From Rodentibacter genomosp. 2 (GTDB lineage: Bacteria > Pseudomonadota > Gammaproteobacteria > Enterobacterales > Pasteurellaceae), in contig MLHP01000013.1 in NCBI GenBank assembly GCA_001999425.1, positions 166,460 through 230,459 on the forward strand: 64,000 bases of DNA, given 5' to 3'. The translations under genes were made by a program, and so were the position numbers. Under the pieces are notes generated by a model that saw nothing but the letters and a program-made list of their open reading frames with translations, ran no database searches and was not told the origin of the DNA. Every line of letters begins with the position of its first letter. Within the stretch, counting starts at the first letter, position 1. Positions 7,758 through 17,585 of this stretch are shown here, piece after piece.

Positions 7758-10367
7758 CTATCTCAGCGCCTTCTCAATTTTCTCAAATAAATCTTTGGAA
7801 AGATTTTCGACAGTGCTTAAACGTTCCAATGCGCGTTTCATTAGCATTTGACGCTGAGTATCATAACGGGCAAAACGAATCAAAGGTTCAATTAATCGAG
7901 CAGCAACTTGTGGGTTGCTATCATTGAGTTTAATTAACACATCCGTTAAGAAACGATAACCGGAACCACTAATTTCGTGGAAAGCTTTAAGATTTTGGTT
8001 GGCAAAACTTCCCACCAAAGCACGAAGACGGTTTGGATTGTTGAAATTAAAACTTGGGTGATCCATTAGATGATTCACAATTTCCAACACATTTTCATCT
8101 GGTCTAGTGGCTTGCAAAGCAAACCATTTATCCATCACCAAGCCATCGTGTTGCCATTTTTGCTCAAAATCAGCGAGTAAGATATCTCGGCACGCAAGGG
8201 AGGCTTTGGTTGCCGCTGTCAGTGCCGCGAGTGTATCCGTCATATTATTCGCCACATTATAGTGCTTATGGACGAGACTATTACCAAGCGATGTGTAAGC
8301 CAAATAATTTAAACAAAGGTTACGCATTGCACGTAAGGCAATACCTTGTTGGCTAATATGATACCCTTCCAAACGAATATGATTGTAGGTTTTAAGCAAT
8401 TGTTCTTTTAGATATTCAGCAATAGTACGCAGCATAAATTCACGGGCTGCCACAATACCGTCGGGATCAATGGTTTTAAAACTTTCGGCAAATTCAATAT
8501 CCCGTGGTAAGGTAAGAATTAAGGTTGCCAATTCAATATCGTCCTCACAATTTTCTAACACTTGTAAAAGTGCGGTCAAAATTTGAGGCGAAATTTCAAA
8601 ATCCTCTCCTTGTTGGAAGTGAGTCACATTACGTCGTAGCTCGTTAGTAAATAACATCTGTGCCGCGTCCCAACGCACAAAAGCATTTTCGGCAAATTTT
8701 AATAAAGTAAGAAGTTGTTCCGTGGTGTAATCGTAATCTAACTTCACCGGTGCGGAAAAATCTTCCAACAATGCCGGAACAGGGCGACCATAAATGCCGT
8801 GAAATTCAAACACTTGATCTTTTTCCGTAATATTTAATACCCCGCTTAATGGTGTGCCGTCATACTGGAGCATTTGTTTCGTACCGTCTTGAGCATACAA
8901 CGCCATTTTTAGTGGAATATGGAGATTGACTTTTTCCATTTGATCGGCTGTCGGAGGGGTAGATTGAGATACAGTTAAACGATAAGTGTGGGTTTGTTCG
9001 TCATAAGCATCGCTAATCAACAATTCCGGGGTGCCTGATTGACTATACCAACGGCGGAATTGAGTTAAATCAAGCCCGTTCGCCCGCTCCATTGCAGAGA
9101 CAAAATCTTCACAGGTAGCGGCTTTGCCATCATTTTCCGCAATATATAACGCCATCCCTTTTTGGAACCCTTCCTCGCCCAATAAAATATGCAACATACG
9201 GATCACTTCTGCGCCTTTTTCATACACTGTAACCGTATAAAAGTTATTCATTTCAATGACTTTTTCCGGACGGATCGGATGCGCCATCGGGCCGGCATCT
9301 TCGGCAAATTGTGTGGTACGTAAAAATTTCACATTATTGATACGGTTCACCGCACGAGAGCCGGTATCGGAAGAAAATTCTTGATCACGGAATACCGTCA
9401 AGCCTTCTTTCAAACTTAATTGGAACCAATCACGACAGGTTACACGATTCCCCGTCCAGTTATGGAAATACTCGTGTGCGATCACACTTTCAATAGCAAG
9501 ATAATCTTCATCCGTTGCTGTTTGTGGATTCGCTAATACAAATTTAGAATTGAAAATATTCAAACCTTTATTTTCCATCGCCCCCATATTGAAGAAATCC
9601 ACTGCAACGATCATATAAATATCCAAATCGTATTCGAGATTAAAGCGATCTTCATCCCATTTCATGGATTTTTTCAGACTTTCCATCGCCCATCCGGCAC
9701 GATCAAGATTACCACGATCCACGTAAAGTTCTAACACCACTTCCCGCCCGCTTTTTGTGGTAAATTTATCTTCCAAAAGATCAAAGTCACCCGCTACTAA
9801 GGCAAATAAATAGCTTGGTTTCGGAAAAGGATCACGCCATTCAACCCAGTGGCGACCGTTGTCTAATTCACCTTCAGCAATACGATTTCCATTGGAAAGT
9901 AAGTAAGGATATTTCGTTTTATCTGTGGTGATTTTTGTGCTGTAACGCGCTAACACATCAGGACGATCCAACATATAAGTAATTTGGCGGAAACCTTCCG
10001 CTTCACATTGTGTGCAAATCCCTTCGCCCGATTGATACAAACCTTGTAGCGAAGTATTTTCTGCTGGCACAAGAATAGTGACAATTTCTAGCTCAAATTC
10101 GACCGCACTTTGATCGCTGAGATCTAACGTTAAACTTTCGCCGTCTTGTTGATACGCAGTAAAAGGCTTACCATTAAATTTAATGGAGGAAAATTGGAAA
10201 CTATGACCGTCTAAACGCAAACTTGTTGCGTCGTCATTTAATCGTTGGAACTTTGTAGTTGCGGTAACCACAGTGTGATTCGGATCTAATTGAAAATCCA
10301 GATGAATGTCTGTAACCGTAAAATCCGGTTTTTTATAATCTTTTCGATATTTTGCTTTGGCTAACAT
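7758..10367 (-). CDS. pepN: Aminopeptidase N (M1 zinc metallopeptidase)
   Basis: PepN is a broad-specificity cytoplasmic aminopeptidase that removes N-terminal residues from peptides. The zinc motif HEYFHNWTGNR, with the distal glutamate in SLKEGLTVFRDQEF, and the exopeptidase motif GAMENKGLNIF are all present. I chose the ATG at 10367 (protein starting MLAKAKYRKDYKKPDF, 869 residues) because it lines up with the E. coli start and has an AAGAGCGG ribosome binding site just upstream. The frame stays open for 26 more codons to 10445, but that extension has no ribosome binding site and no counterpart in the family. Two DNA uptake signals lie inside the gene. Confidence 0.95.
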   Translation of the reverse strand: MLAKAKYRKDYKKPDFTVTDIHLDFQLDPNHTVVTATTKFQRLNDDATSLRLDGHSFQFSSIKFNGKPFTAYQQDGESLTLDLSDQSAVEFELEIVTILVPAENTSLQGLYQSGEGICTQCEAEGFRQITYMLDRPDVLARYSTKITTDKTKYPYLLSNGNRIAEGELDNGRHWVEWRDPFPKPSYLFALVAGDFDLLEDKFTTKSGREVVLELYVDRGNLDRAGWAMESLKKSMKWDEDRFNLEYDLDIYMIVAVDFFNMGAMENKGLNIFNSKFVLANPQTATDEDYLAIESVIAHEYFHNWTGNRVTCRDWFQLSLKEGLTVFRDQEFSSDTGSRAVNRINNVKFLRTTQFAEDAGPMAHPIRPEKVIEMNNFYTVTVYEKGAEVIRMLHILLGEEGFQKGMALYIAENDGKAATCEDFVSAMERANGLDLTQFRRWYSQSGTPELLISDAYDEQTHTYRLTVSQSTPPTADQMEKVNLHIPLKMALYAQDGTKQMLQYDGTPLSGVLNITEKDQVFEFHGIYGRPVPALLEDFSAPVKLDYDYTTEQLLTLLKFAENAFVRWDAAQMLFTNELRRNVTHFQQGEDFEISPQILTALLQVLENCEDDIELATLILTLPRDIEFAESFKTIDPDGIVAAREFMLRTIAEYLKEQLLKTYNHIRLEGYHISQQGIALRAMRNLCLNYLAYTSLGNSLVHKHYNVANNMTDTLAALTAATKASLACRDILLADFEQKWQHDGLVMDKWFALQATRPDENVLEIVNHLMDHPSFNFNNPNRLRALVGSFANQNLKAFHEISGSGYRFLTDVLIKLNDSNPQVAARLIEPLIRFARYDTQRQMLMKRALERLSTVENLSKDLFEKIEKALR

Positions 10368-10453
10368 AATCCGCTCTTTTTTAAGAAAAAATCGCCCACT
10401 AGGATATGATTTTACGGCAAAAGTTGCAATGGAATTTTCTCTCACAATAACTG

Positions 10454-10467
10454 AGCAAACGTTTGCT
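10454..10467. promoter_or_regulatory. PurR operator of purE
   Basis: AGCAAACGTTTGCT is a perfect 14-base palindrome that matches the core of the PurR consensus (ACGCAAACGTTTGCGT). It overlaps a candidate -35 element and lies between divergent pepN and purE, so it should repress purEK when hypoxanthine or guanine is plentiful. Confidence 0.8.
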
Positions 10468-10492
10468 TAGCCCTGTTAAATTATGCTATTCT
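10463..10492 (+). promoter_or_regulatory. Candidate purE promoter
   Basis: TTGCTT at 10463-10468 and TATTCT at 10487-10492 are separated by 18 bases. The -35 element overlaps the PurR box. Transcription would start near 10499, immediately before the inserted repeat element, which would then form most of a leader of nearly 300 bases. Confidence 0.55.
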
Positions 10493-10508
10493 ACGCACCG
10501 TTTTTTTA

Positions 10509-10772
10509 GGGTCTGTGGACGTTTTGTTTTTTGCTTGCGACGGTGGCGATTTTTCGTCAAGTCAAGGCGAAAGTTGTGAAGTTTAGCCATTCTAAACGAA
10601 CGACTTTCAACGTAGAATTGGCGAAAAATAGTCCCGTCCCTTTGGGTTGTGGCAAAAATTGCCACCTACTAATCAGAAAACTTGTAAATAGCCCACTATT
10701 CACCATGTTTTCTTCCTTGTCTGTGGCAATTTTTACTACAACGCAGGTAAAAAATAAAACGTCCACAGACCC
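10509..10772. repeat. 264-bp MITE-like element with 31-bp terminal inverted repeats
   Basis: The left end, 10509-10539, starts GGGTCTGTGGACGTTTT, and the right end, 10742-10772, is its inverse complement; 28 of 31 positions match, including the outer 17 without mismatch. TTTA flanks the element at 10505-10508 and, after one extra C, at 10774-10777, which may be a target duplication, though the region is T-rich. The interior carries a smaller palindrome, GTGGCAA-AAA-TTGCCAC. Open frames on both strands of 60-110 codons cross the element but start and end in unrelated flanks and have no ribosome binding site, so I do not call them genes. No transposase is present; it would have to be moved by an enzyme encoded elsewhere. 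Confidence 0.7.
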
Positions 10773-10791
10773 CTTTATTTGAGATCGAAAA

Positions 10792-11289
10792 ATGTCCGCA
10801 ACACAAGCACAAATTGCGATTGTGATGGGTTCCAAAAGTGATTGGACGACCATGCAAGAAAGCACGCAAATTCTAGATGAACTCAATGTACCCTACCACG
10901 TTGAAATCGTTTCAGCCCACCGCACCCCTGATAAACTTTTTAGTTTTGCCGAAAATGCACAGCGAAACGGCTATAAAGTGATTATTGCCGGCGCAGGCGG
11001 AGCGGCACATTTACCCGGTATGATTGCAGCAAAAACCTTAGTTCCCGTACTTGGCGTACCGGTGAAAAGTTCTATGTTAAGCGGGGTGGATAGCCTTCAT
11101 TCTATCGTGCAAATGCCAAAGGGGATTCCGGTCGGTACTTTAGCCATCGGACCAGCAGGCGCAGCAAATGCAGCCTTGCTAGCGGCCCAAATTTTAGCGG
11201 CTTGGGATCACGACTTACTTTCCCGTTTACAAGCTTTCCGTGAAAAACAAACAAACGCGGTATTAGAAAATCCTGATCCGCGCATATAA
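10792..11289 (+). CDS. purE: N5-carboxyaminoimidazole ribonucleotide mutase
   Basis: PurE converts N5-CAIR to CAIR in de novo purine synthesis, working with PurK. The 165-residue length and the motifs GSKSDWTTM (residues 13-21), SAHRTPDK (about 41-48), [11 protein letters not shown] (about 68-78) and the loop around [14 protein letters not shown] are those of class I PurE. It is followed by purK after 70 bases that contain a hairpin made of two inverted uptake signals, so some read-through is needed for purK unless it has its own promoter. Confidence 0.97.
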   Translation: MSATQAQIAIVMGSKSDWTTMQESTQILDELNVPYHVEIVSAHRTPDKLFSFAENAQRNGYKVIIAGAGGAAHLPGMIAAKTLVPVLGVPVKSSMLSGVDSLHSIVQMPKGIPVGTLAIGPAGAANAALLAAQILAAWDHDLLSRLQAFREKQTNAVLENPDPRI

Positions 11290-11304
11290 AACACAAAAAA
11301 TTTG

Positions 11305-11334
11305 ACCGCACTTTAAAAAGTGCGGTTGTTTTTT
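11305..11334 (+). terminator. Uptake-signal dyad terminator after purE
   Basis: ACCGCACTT at 11305-11313 and AAGTGCGGT at 11318-11326 form a hairpin followed by TGTTTTTT. Pasteurellaceae commonly use paired uptake signals this way. It lies between purE and purK. Confidence 0.75.
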
Positions 11335-11359
11335 CGATTATTTTTTAACGAGAAATAAA

Positions 11360-12448
11360 ATGCAACAATCTTCTCTTTATCCCACGGTTTATGTGCTTGG
11401 CAACGGTCAATTAGGCAGAATGCTTCGCTATGCCGGCGCGCCTTTAGATATTCAAGTCGAACCTTTAGCTTTCAATGCCCCCATTTTTGACTTGCCAAAA
11501 AATGCGGTTATCACAGCTGAAATTGAACGTTGGGAAAAAACACCGCTCACCGAATTACTTGGCAACCACCCCCATTTTGTTAATCAAACTATCTTTGGCT
11601 TGTTGGCGGATCGCTTTAGCCAAAAATCACTCTTGGATGAACTTGCGCTTTCCACTTCACCTTGGTGTCTATTGGAAAATAAAGCACAATGGCAAAGTGT
11701 GTTCCAAAACATCGGTGAAAAAATTGTCGTAAAACGCCGTACCGGCGGTTATGACGGCCGCGGACAATGGATTATCACAAATAAAAACAAAACTGAAATT
11801 ACCGATGATTTATTCGGTGAAGTGATTGCAGAGCAGTTTATTCCTTTTGATGATGAAGTATCACTTGTTGGCGCGCGTTTCAAAAATGGCGAAAAACGCT
11901 TTTATCCTGTGACACACAATCTTCAACAAAATGGGATTTTACGTTATAGCGTGATGGATACCACTTTCCCACAACAATCAAGCCAACAAAAACAAGCGGA
12001 AGAAATGCTTGGTAAAATTATGGACAAGCTCAATTATGTGGGCGTAATGGCGATGGAATGTTTTGTGGTTGGCGATAAACTTCTAATTAATGAACTTGCC
12101 CCACGTGTGCACAATAGCGGCCATTGGACACAGCTTGGCTGCACGATTAGCCAGTTTGAATTACATTTGCGTGCTTTACTGGATTTACCGACACCAAACT
12201 TAGAAACCTTTGCGCCGAGTGTCATGGTGAATTTAATTGGCACAGATCATAACCCGCAATGGCTCAATACAGAATTTGCCCAACTTCACTGGTATGGCAA
12301 AGAAGTGCGTGCGGGGCGGAAAGTGGGACATATTAATCTTTCCCACCCGAATAAATCCATTATCATTCAACAACTGGAAAAACTTCGACCAACCCTACCG
12401 GAAGATTATCAATCTGGTTTGGACTGGACGGTCGCACAATTAAAATAA
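11360..12448 (+). CDS. purK: N5-carboxyaminoimidazole ribonucleotide synthase
   Basis: PurK is the ATP-grasp enzyme that carboxylates AIR to N5-CAIR, the substrate of PurE. The 362-residue protein has the N-terminal nucleotide-fold motif VLGNGQLGRML (residues 11-21), the ATP-grasp segment KRRTGGYDGRGQW (about 125-137) and the catalytic NELAPRVHNSGHW motif (about 237-249). Length is close to the E. coli enzyme (355). The neighbouring purE and aspC give the arrangement known from Haemophilus. Confidence 0.97.
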   Translation: MQQSSLYPTVYVLGNGQLGRMLRYAGAPLDIQVEPLAFNAPIFDLPKNAVITAEIERWEKTPLTELLGNHPHFVNQTIFGLLADRFSQKSLLDELALSTSPWCLLENKAQWQSVFQNIGEKIVVKRRTGGYDGRGQWIITNKNKTEITDDLFGEVIAEQFIPFDDEVSLVGARFKNGEKRFYPVTHNLQQNGILRYSVMDTTFPQQSSQQKQAEEMLGKIMDKLNYVGVMAMECFVVGDKLLINELAPRVHNSGHWTQLGCTISQFELHLRALLDLPTPNLETFAPSVMVNLIGTDHNPQWLNTEFAQLHWYGKEVRAGRKVGHINLSHPNKSIIIQQLEKLRPTLPEDYQSGLDWTVAQLK

Positions 12449-12456
12449 ATTCATTT

Positions 12457-12508
12457 TTAACCGCACTTTTTGATGTAATTAACAAAACAAAAAAGTGCGG
12501 TTAATTTT
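12457..12508 (+). terminator. Uptake-signal dyad terminator after purK
   Basis: TTAACCGCACTTTTT at 12457-12471 pairs with AAAAAGTGCGGTTAA at 12490-12504, a 15-base perfect stem with an 18-base loop, followed by TTTTTA. It is the second paired-uptake-signal hairpin in this gene cluster. Confidence 0.8.
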
Positions 12509-12587
12509 TATCGTGTTTTTACTTGCTAAACACAAAAGCTTGCAGTATAAAGCAACCAACCTAAATCCATTAAAAAAGGAAAACGCT

Positions 12588-13778
12588 ATGTTTGAAAATA
12601 TCAAAGCCGCCCCTGCCGATCCAATCCTTGGCTTAGGTGAAGCATTCAAATCCGAAACCCGTGCAAATAAAATCAATCTTGGCATTGGCGTATATAAAGA
12701 TGCACAAGGTGCAACGCCAATTATGCGTGCCGTAAAAGAAGCCGAAAAACGCTTACTTGATAAAGAAAATACTAAAAATTACCTCACGATTGATGGTATA
12801 GCGGAATACAACCGATTAACCCAAGAACTTTTATTTGGTGCAGACAGCAGTATTATTAAACAACAACGTGCCAGAACCGTACAAAGTCTTGGCGGAACCG
12901 GGGCATTACGCATTGCCGCAGAGTTTATAAAACGCCAAACTAAAGCACAAAATGTTTGGATCAGCACACCGACTTGGCCAAACCACAATGCTATTTTCAA
13001 TGCGGTAGGGATGACAATTCGTGAATATCGCTATTATGATGCGGAAAACAAAACGCTAGATTGGGATAATTTAATCGCCGATTTAAGCCATGCAAACGAA
13101 GGCGATGTAGTGCTTCTACACGGTTGCTGCCATAACCCGACCGGCATCGATCCAACACCGGAACAATGGAAACAACTTGCTGATCTTTCTGCAAAAAACG
13201 GCTGGTTGCCATTATTCGATTTTGCTTATCAAGGCTTAGCAAACGGCTTAGATGAAGATGCCCTTGGTTTACGCACCTTTGCCGCAAATCATAAAGAATT
13301 ATTGGTTGCCAGCTCGTTCTCAAAAAATTTCGGTTTATATAATGAACGTGTCGGGGCATTTACGTTAGTGGCTGAAAATTCAGACATTGCTTCAACCGCA
13401 TTAACCCAAGTGAAATCCATTATCCGCACCCTCTACTCTAACCCGGCCTCTCATGGCGCGGCAACGGTAGTACAAGTGCTAAGCAATCCGATACTTCGCC
13501 AATCTTGGGATGATGAACTCACCGAAATGCGCGAACGAATCAAAAAAATGCGCCATTTATTCGTGCAATTATTAAAAGAATTTGGTGCCCAACAAGATTT
13601 TAGTTTTATTATTGAACAAAACGGCATGTTCTCTTTCAGTGGTTTAACCGCGGAACAAGTCGATCGTTTGAAAGACGAATTTGCCATTTATGCGGTGCGT
13701 TCAGGTCGCATTAACGTGGCAGGTATTACAGAAGATAATATCCGTTATTTATGTGAAAGTATTGTGAAGGTGCTTTAA
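12588..13778 (+). CDS. aspC: Aspartate/aromatic amino acid aminotransferase (class I)
   Basis: This PLP enzyme interconverts aspartate and oxaloacetate with 2-oxoglutarate and glutamate, and probably also acts on aromatic amino acids. The start at 12588 gives [20 protein letters not shown] and 396 residues, the same as E. coli AspC, with AAAAAAGGAAA upstream. The frame extends to 12495, but that extension runs through the preceding terminator. Key features are [14 protein letters not shown], the [15 protein letters not shown] loop and the PLP lysine in [15 protein letters not shown]. From sequence alone AspC and TyrB are hard to separate; the length and the Haemophilus gene order favour AspC. 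Confidence 0.9.
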   Translation: MFENIKAAPADPILGLGEAFKSETRANKINLGIGVYKDAQGATPIMRAVKEAEKRLLDKENTKNYLTIDGIAEYNRLTQELLFGADSSIIKQQRARTVQSLGGTGALRIAAEFIKRQTKAQNVWISTPTWPNHNAIFNAVGMTIREYRYYDAENKTLDWDNLIADLSHANEGDVVLLHGCCHNPTGIDPTPEQWKQLADLSAKNGWLPLFDFAYQGLANGLDEDALGLRTFAANHKELLVASSFSKNFGLYNERVGAFTLVAENSDIASTALTQVKSIIRTLYSNPASHGAATVVQVLSNPILRQSWDDELTEMRERIKKMRHLFVQLLKEFGAQQDFSFIIEQNGMFSFSGLTAEQVDRLKDEFAIYAVRSGRINVAGITEDNIRYLCESIVKVL

Positions 13779-13793
13779 TCCTTCTCCCATCAC

Positions 13794-13821
13794 AAAAGGC
13801 GTATCTTAATATGCGCCTTTG
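13794..13821 (+). terminator. Terminator after aspC
   Basis: AAAGGCGTAT at 13795-13804 pairs, with one G-U pair, with ATGCGCCTTT at 13811-13820 and is followed by GTATTC. The U-tract is weak. The remaining bases up to the urea channel ATG at 13996 are AT-rich and hold no gene; they must contain the urease operon promoter. Confidence 0.55.
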
Positions 13822-13995
13822 TATTCATCGTCTTAGACACATAACAATCAAATAACATTTAAAATATAATCGAATACTTTAAACGTTATTCAATTTAACA
13901 TTCAACTTATTGAAAAAAATAGAGATTAATACTTTAAATCTTAAACAATCCCTTTAAAATACAAGGATTTTATTTTATCGGGGAGGGTATTTTTT

Positions 13996-14895
13996 ATGCA
14001 ATTTATAAAAATTGTCCTTGTTGGAATCGGACAAATTTTTTTACAAAAAAACGGCTTATCAGGTCTTATCATCTGCATTGCTATGTTTTTCAGCCATTGG
14101 GCACTCGGCATCGGTTGTTTACTCGGTGCAATCATCGGCACATTAACCGCAATTAAACTCAATTATCCTAAAGAAGAAATCAAACAAGGTTTATACGGTT
14201 TCAATGCCAGCCTTGCCTTTATGTGTACCATGTTCACTTTTGGGTTAAAAGGCGTTTCAATCTTAGTCTTTCTGTTAGGGGTTATCAGTGCCGTTGTCGC
14301 AACCTTGATTATGCGAGAATTTACCAAAAGAAATTGGGTAGCCTACACTTTTCCTTTCGTATTCACCTGTTGGATTTTTTGCTGGGGTGTCTCACAAATC
14401 GGCTTATTCGGTTTATGGCAAACCACGCCGGAACTGGTGGATCACACCGCAACATTAGAATCTATCAAACAACCCTTTTATGCTTGGGCGGAAGTCAATT
14501 TTGGCGGAAGCCTCATCACCGGTATTCTATTATTTATCGCTATCGCCATCAGCTCGCCTAATGTGGCGATCTGGGGAATGAGCGCAACGATCATCAGCCC
14601 TACCTTGGCGGGTTTTCTATTTGATATCGAACCAAATCAACTGGCAAACGGCATTTATAGTTTCTCTGCAATTCTGCTTGCCTGTGCCTTTTCCGGCAAT
14701 CGATTCCGAGATCTGGTTTACGTGATTTTCGGCATTACGCTTGCAATTTGTATCCAATTTGGCGTGGAAAAAACCGGTTTAGCCCCTTATACTATCGGCT
14801 TTATTGTTACGGCTTGGCTTATTCTATGGATTAAGGGCAAAGTCGATCACAGCAAGGTGAGTTCGGAAAAACTCAGTAATTTATTTAATCCATAA
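13996..14895 (+). CDS. Urea channel of the UT (SLC14) family
   Basis: The 299-residue membrane protein brings urea into the cell for the urease encoded directly downstream. The family signature QGLYGFNASLAFMC lies near residues 63-76 and a matching internal repeat NGIYSFSAILLACAF near 220-235, showing the inverted two-fold repeat of UT channels. Ten hydrophobic segments are visible. It begins 18 bases before ureA, so they are one operon. Comparable urea transporters lie beside urease in Actinobacillus pleuropneumoniae. No nickel transporter genes are linked here. Confidence 0.88.
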   Translation: MQFIKIVLVGIGQIFLQKNGLSGLIICIAMFFSHWALGIGCLLGAIIGTLTAIKLNYPKEEIKQGLYGFNASLAFMCTMFTFGLKGVSILVFLLGVISAVVATLIMREFTKRNWVAYTFPFVFTCWIFCWGVSQIGLFGLWQTTPELVDHTATLESIKQPFYAWAEVNFGGSLITGILLFIAIAISSPNVAIWGMSATIISPTLAGFLFDIEPNQLANGIYSFSAILLACAFSGNRFRDLVYVIFGITLAICIQFGVEKTGLAPYTIGFIVTAWLILWIKGKVDHSKVSSEKLSNLFNP

Positions 14896-14913
14896 AAAAG
14901 AGAGAAGACAACT

Positions 14914-15216
14914 ATGCATCTAACATCAAGAGAACAAGAAAAATTAATGCTTTTTCTTGCAGGTGAGCTTGCGGCAAAACGCAAAGCCCGTGGCGTAAAA
15001 TTAAACTATCCTGAATCTATCGCTTATATTGCCAGCCATCTACAAGAAGCGGCACGTGACGGCATGACGGTGGCGGAAGTAATGCAGTACGGTGCAACAC
15101 TTTTAACTGTCGATGATGTAATGGAAGGCATCCCCGAAATGGTACACGAAGTACAAATTGAAGCAACCTTTCCCGATGGTACAAAACTCGTTACCGTGCA
15201 CAATCCGATCAGATAA
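14914..15216 (+). CDS. ureA: Urease gamma subunit
   Basis: UreA is the small structural subunit of urease. The 100-residue protein starts [20 protein letters not shown] and contains the conserved [10 protein letters not shown] and the ending [11 protein letters not shown], all standard for the separate gamma subunit. An AGAGAGAAG ribosome binding site precedes the ATG. It is the first enzyme gene of the ureABCEFGH operon. Confidence 0.98.
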   Translation: MHLTSREQEKLMLFLAGELAAKRKARGVKLNYPESIAYIASHLQEAARDGMTVAEVMQYGATLLTVDDVMEGIPEMVHEVQIEATFPDGTKLVTVHNPIR

Positions 15217-15326
15217 TTCAGGTTAAATACGACTGAAGGAAGAATTGTAGTAAAGTGGCAAAAATCAATGAAAAATAACCGCTCTTTTCTCCCTTTGTAA
15301 ACGAAACAAAATAAAGGAATAACACA

Positions 15327-15632
15327 ATGATCCCAGGCGAATACAAATTAGCAAACGGTGATATTCACGCGAATATAGGGCGGAAAACAGTAAAAATCGA
15401 TGTCGTTAATAAAGGCGACCGTCCAATTCAAGTTGGATCACATTACCACTTTTTTGAAACCAATAATGCCCTTGAATTTGACCGCACTTTAGCCCGTGGT
15501 ATGCGTTTAAACGTCCCCTCAGGCAATGCAGTGCGTTTTGAGCCGGGTGAGGTCAAAACCGTGGAGTTAGTAGAATTTGGCGGAAACAAAGTGATTTACG
15601 GTTTCCATAATAAAATTGACGGCAAATTGTAG
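15327..15632 (+). CDS. ureB: Urease beta subunit
   Basis: The 101-residue beta subunit starts [19 protein letters not shown] and includes the strongly conserved [13 protein letters not shown] and [21 protein letters not shown]'s core. It packs with UreA and UreC in the urease trimer. It is 110 bases downstream of ureA and only 9 bases before ureC. An uptake signal (ACCGCACTT) lies inside the gene near 15480. Confidence 0.98.
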   Translation: MIPGEYKLANGDIHANIGRKTVKIDVVNKGDRPIQVGSHYHFFETNNALEFDRTLARGMRLNVPSGNAVRFEPGEVKTVELVEFGGNKVIYGFHNKIDGKL

Positions 15633-15641
15633 GGGGAAATA

Positions 15642-17360
15642 ATGGCATTAACAATTCCAAGAGCCCAATATGTCGCAACTTATGGCCCGACGGTGGGCGA
15701 TAGCGTGCGTTTAGGCGATACGGATTTATGGGCAACCATTGAACAAGATTTACTCACTCAAGGTGATGAATGTAAGTTTGGCGGTGGAAAAAGCGTCCGC
15801 GACGGTATGGCACAATCCGGTACGGCAACACGTGATAATCCCAATGTTCTTGATCTTGTCATCACCAATGTGATGATTATTGATGCGAAACTTGGCATCA
15901 TCAAAGCGGATATTGGTATTCGTGACGGGCGAATCGTTGGCATAGGTCAAGCCGGCAATCCCGATACAATGGATGGCGTTACCCCAAATATGATTATCGG
16001 TGTCAGCACAGAAGTCCATAATGGTGCTAATTTAATTGCGACCGCAGGGGGAATTGATACCCACATTCACTTTATCTGCCCGCAACAAGCCCAACACGCC
16101 CTCGAAAACGGTACAACAACATTAATTGGCGGCGGTACAGGCCCGGCAGACGGTACCCACGCCACCACCTGTACACCGGGAGCGTGGAATCTGCAACGAA
16201 TGTTTCAAGCAGCGGAAGCATTGCCTGTCAATGTCGGCTTTTTCGGTAAAGGCAACTGCTCAACCCTGGAACCGTTAAGAGAGCAAATTCGTGCCGGCGC
16301 ATTAGGATTGAAAATTCATGAGGACTGGGGCGCAACGCCAGCAGTCATCGATGCGGCACTGAAAGTCGCAGACGAAATGGACGTACAAGTAGCGATCCAC
16401 ACCGATACCCTCAATGAGGGTGGCTTCTTAGAAGATACGATGAAAGCCATTGACGGGCGAGTGATCCACACTTTCCACACCGAAGGTGCAGGCGGCGGAC
16501 ACGCACCCGATATCATTAAAGCGGCAATGTATCCGAATGTACTCCCCGCTTCCACCAACCCGACCCGCCCGTTCACGGTAAACACCATTGATGAGCATTT
16601 GGATATGTTGATGGTTTGTCATCATTTAGATAAGTGTGTACCGGAAGATGTCGCGTTCGCAGACAGTCGTATCCGTCCTGAAACCATTGCCGCAGAAGAT
16701 ATTCTGCACGATATCGGTGTATTCTCAATTATGAGTTCCGACTCGCAAGCAATGGGGCGTGTCGGTGAAGTGGTCACCCGTACTTGGCAAACCGCAGACA
16801 AAATGAAAGCGCAACGTGGCGAACTTGGCTCGGAAGGCAACGATAACTTCCGCATTAAACGCTACATCGCCAAATACACGATCAACCCTGCTATTGCTCA
16901 CGGTATTGCGGATCACGTTGGCTCATTAGAAGTCGGCAAAATTGCCGATATTGTGTTATGGAAACCGATGTTTTTCGGTGTAAAACCTGAAACCGTCATC
17001 AAAAAAGGCTTGATTAGCTATGCCAAAATGGGCGATCCGAATGCCTCAATCCCGACACCACAACCGGTATTCTACCGCCCGATGTATGGCAGCCAAGGCA
17101 ACGCTACCGCCCAAACCGCTGTGTACTTCGTTTCACAAGCCGGTGTTGATGCGAATATTAAAGAAAATTTCGGTATCGAAAAAGAGCTCATTGCGGTAAA
17201 AGGCTGCCGTAATATTGGCAAAAAAGACTTGGTTCATAATGATGCCACACCTGAAATTACTGTCGATCCGGAACGCTACGAAGTTCGAGTGAACGGCGAA
17301 CTGATCAGCAGCGAACCAGCAGAGAAAGTGCCATTGGCTCAGCGGTATTTTATGTTCTAA
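15642..17360 (+). CDS. ureC: Urease alpha (catalytic) subunit
   Basis: UreC hydrolyses urea to ammonia and carbamate at a di-nickel centre. By counting, the metal ligands are His141 and His143 (THIHF), the carbamylated Lys224 (GLKIHEDWG), His253 and His279. The flap carries Cys326 and the catalytic His327 (MVCHHLDK). These are offset by exactly 7 from the Klebsiella numbering, so every active-site residue I could place is intact. At 572 residues it has normal length. Ribosome binding site AGGGGGAAAT lies just upstream. Confidence 0.98.
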   Translation: MALTIPRAQYVATYGPTVGDSVRLGDTDLWATIEQDLLTQGDECKFGGGKSVRDGMAQSGTATRDNPNVLDLVITNVMIIDAKLGIIKADIGIRDGRIVGIGQAGNPDTMDGVTPNMIIGVSTEVHNGANLIATAGGIDTHIHFICPQQAQHALENGTTTLIGGGTGPADGTHATTCTPGAWNLQRMFQAAEALPVNVGFFGKGNCSTLEPLREQIRAGALGLKIHEDWGATPAVIDAALKVADEMDVQVAIHTDTLNEGGFLEDTMKAIDGRVIHTFHTEGAGGGHAPDIIKAAMYPNVLPASTNPTRPFTVNTIDEHLDMLMVCHHLDKCVPEDVAFADSRIRPETIAAEDILHDIGVFSIMSSDSQAMGRVGEVVTRTWQTADKMKAQRGELGSEGNDNFRIKRYIAKYTINPAIAHGIADHVGSLEVGKIADIVLWKPMFFGVKPETVIKKGLISYAKMGDPNASIPTPQPVFYRPMYGSQGNATAQTAVYFVSQAGVDANIKENFGIEKELIAVKGCRNIGKKDLVHNDATPEITVDPERYEVRVNGELISSEPAEKVPLAQRYFMF

Positions 17361-17367
17361 TTACCTG

Positions 17368-17466
17368 AGGAGAGTGAGAAATTGCATTAGACATAGCGAC
17401 TCTCCTTTGGAAAAGCAGTAATAATAATCCCAAAGGAGTTAAATTATGTTTAACGAGTACTTCTAA
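17368..17466 (+). promoter_or_regulatory. Overlapping alternative hairpins and a hexapeptide leader frame between ureC and ureE
   Basis: Hairpin A pairs AGGAGAGT (17368-17375) with ACTCTCCT (17399-17406). Hairpin B pairs CTCCTTTGG (17402-17410) with CCAAAGGAG (17430-17438). They share 17402-17406, so only one can form at a time. Hairpin B buries AAGGAG, a perfect ribosome binding site 7 bases before ATG-TTT-AAC-GAG-TAC-TTC-TAA (17446-17466). This geometry resembles an attenuator or leader-peptide switch, but no function is established. The rest of the 225-base gap to ureE is AT-rich without other recognisable signals. Confidence 0.4.
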
Positions 17467-17585
17467 AATAATTTGCAATAGAAATGACAAATCAGAATAC
17501 GTAACAAACTAATTTACAAGGCTAAACAGAACAGAAAAATAATTAGCCGAAATAACCAAAATATTACCTAAGGTCGATAACAAAA

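Noticed and set aside
10368..10445. 26-codon N-terminal extension of pepN
   Set aside because: No ribosome binding site, not present in the family, and the internal ATG at 10367 has both.
10531..10886. Open frames on both strands across the repeat element upstream of purE (83 and 109 codons)
   Set aside because: They run through the inverted ends into unrelated flanks, have no ribosome binding site, and the minus-strand frame overlaps purE.
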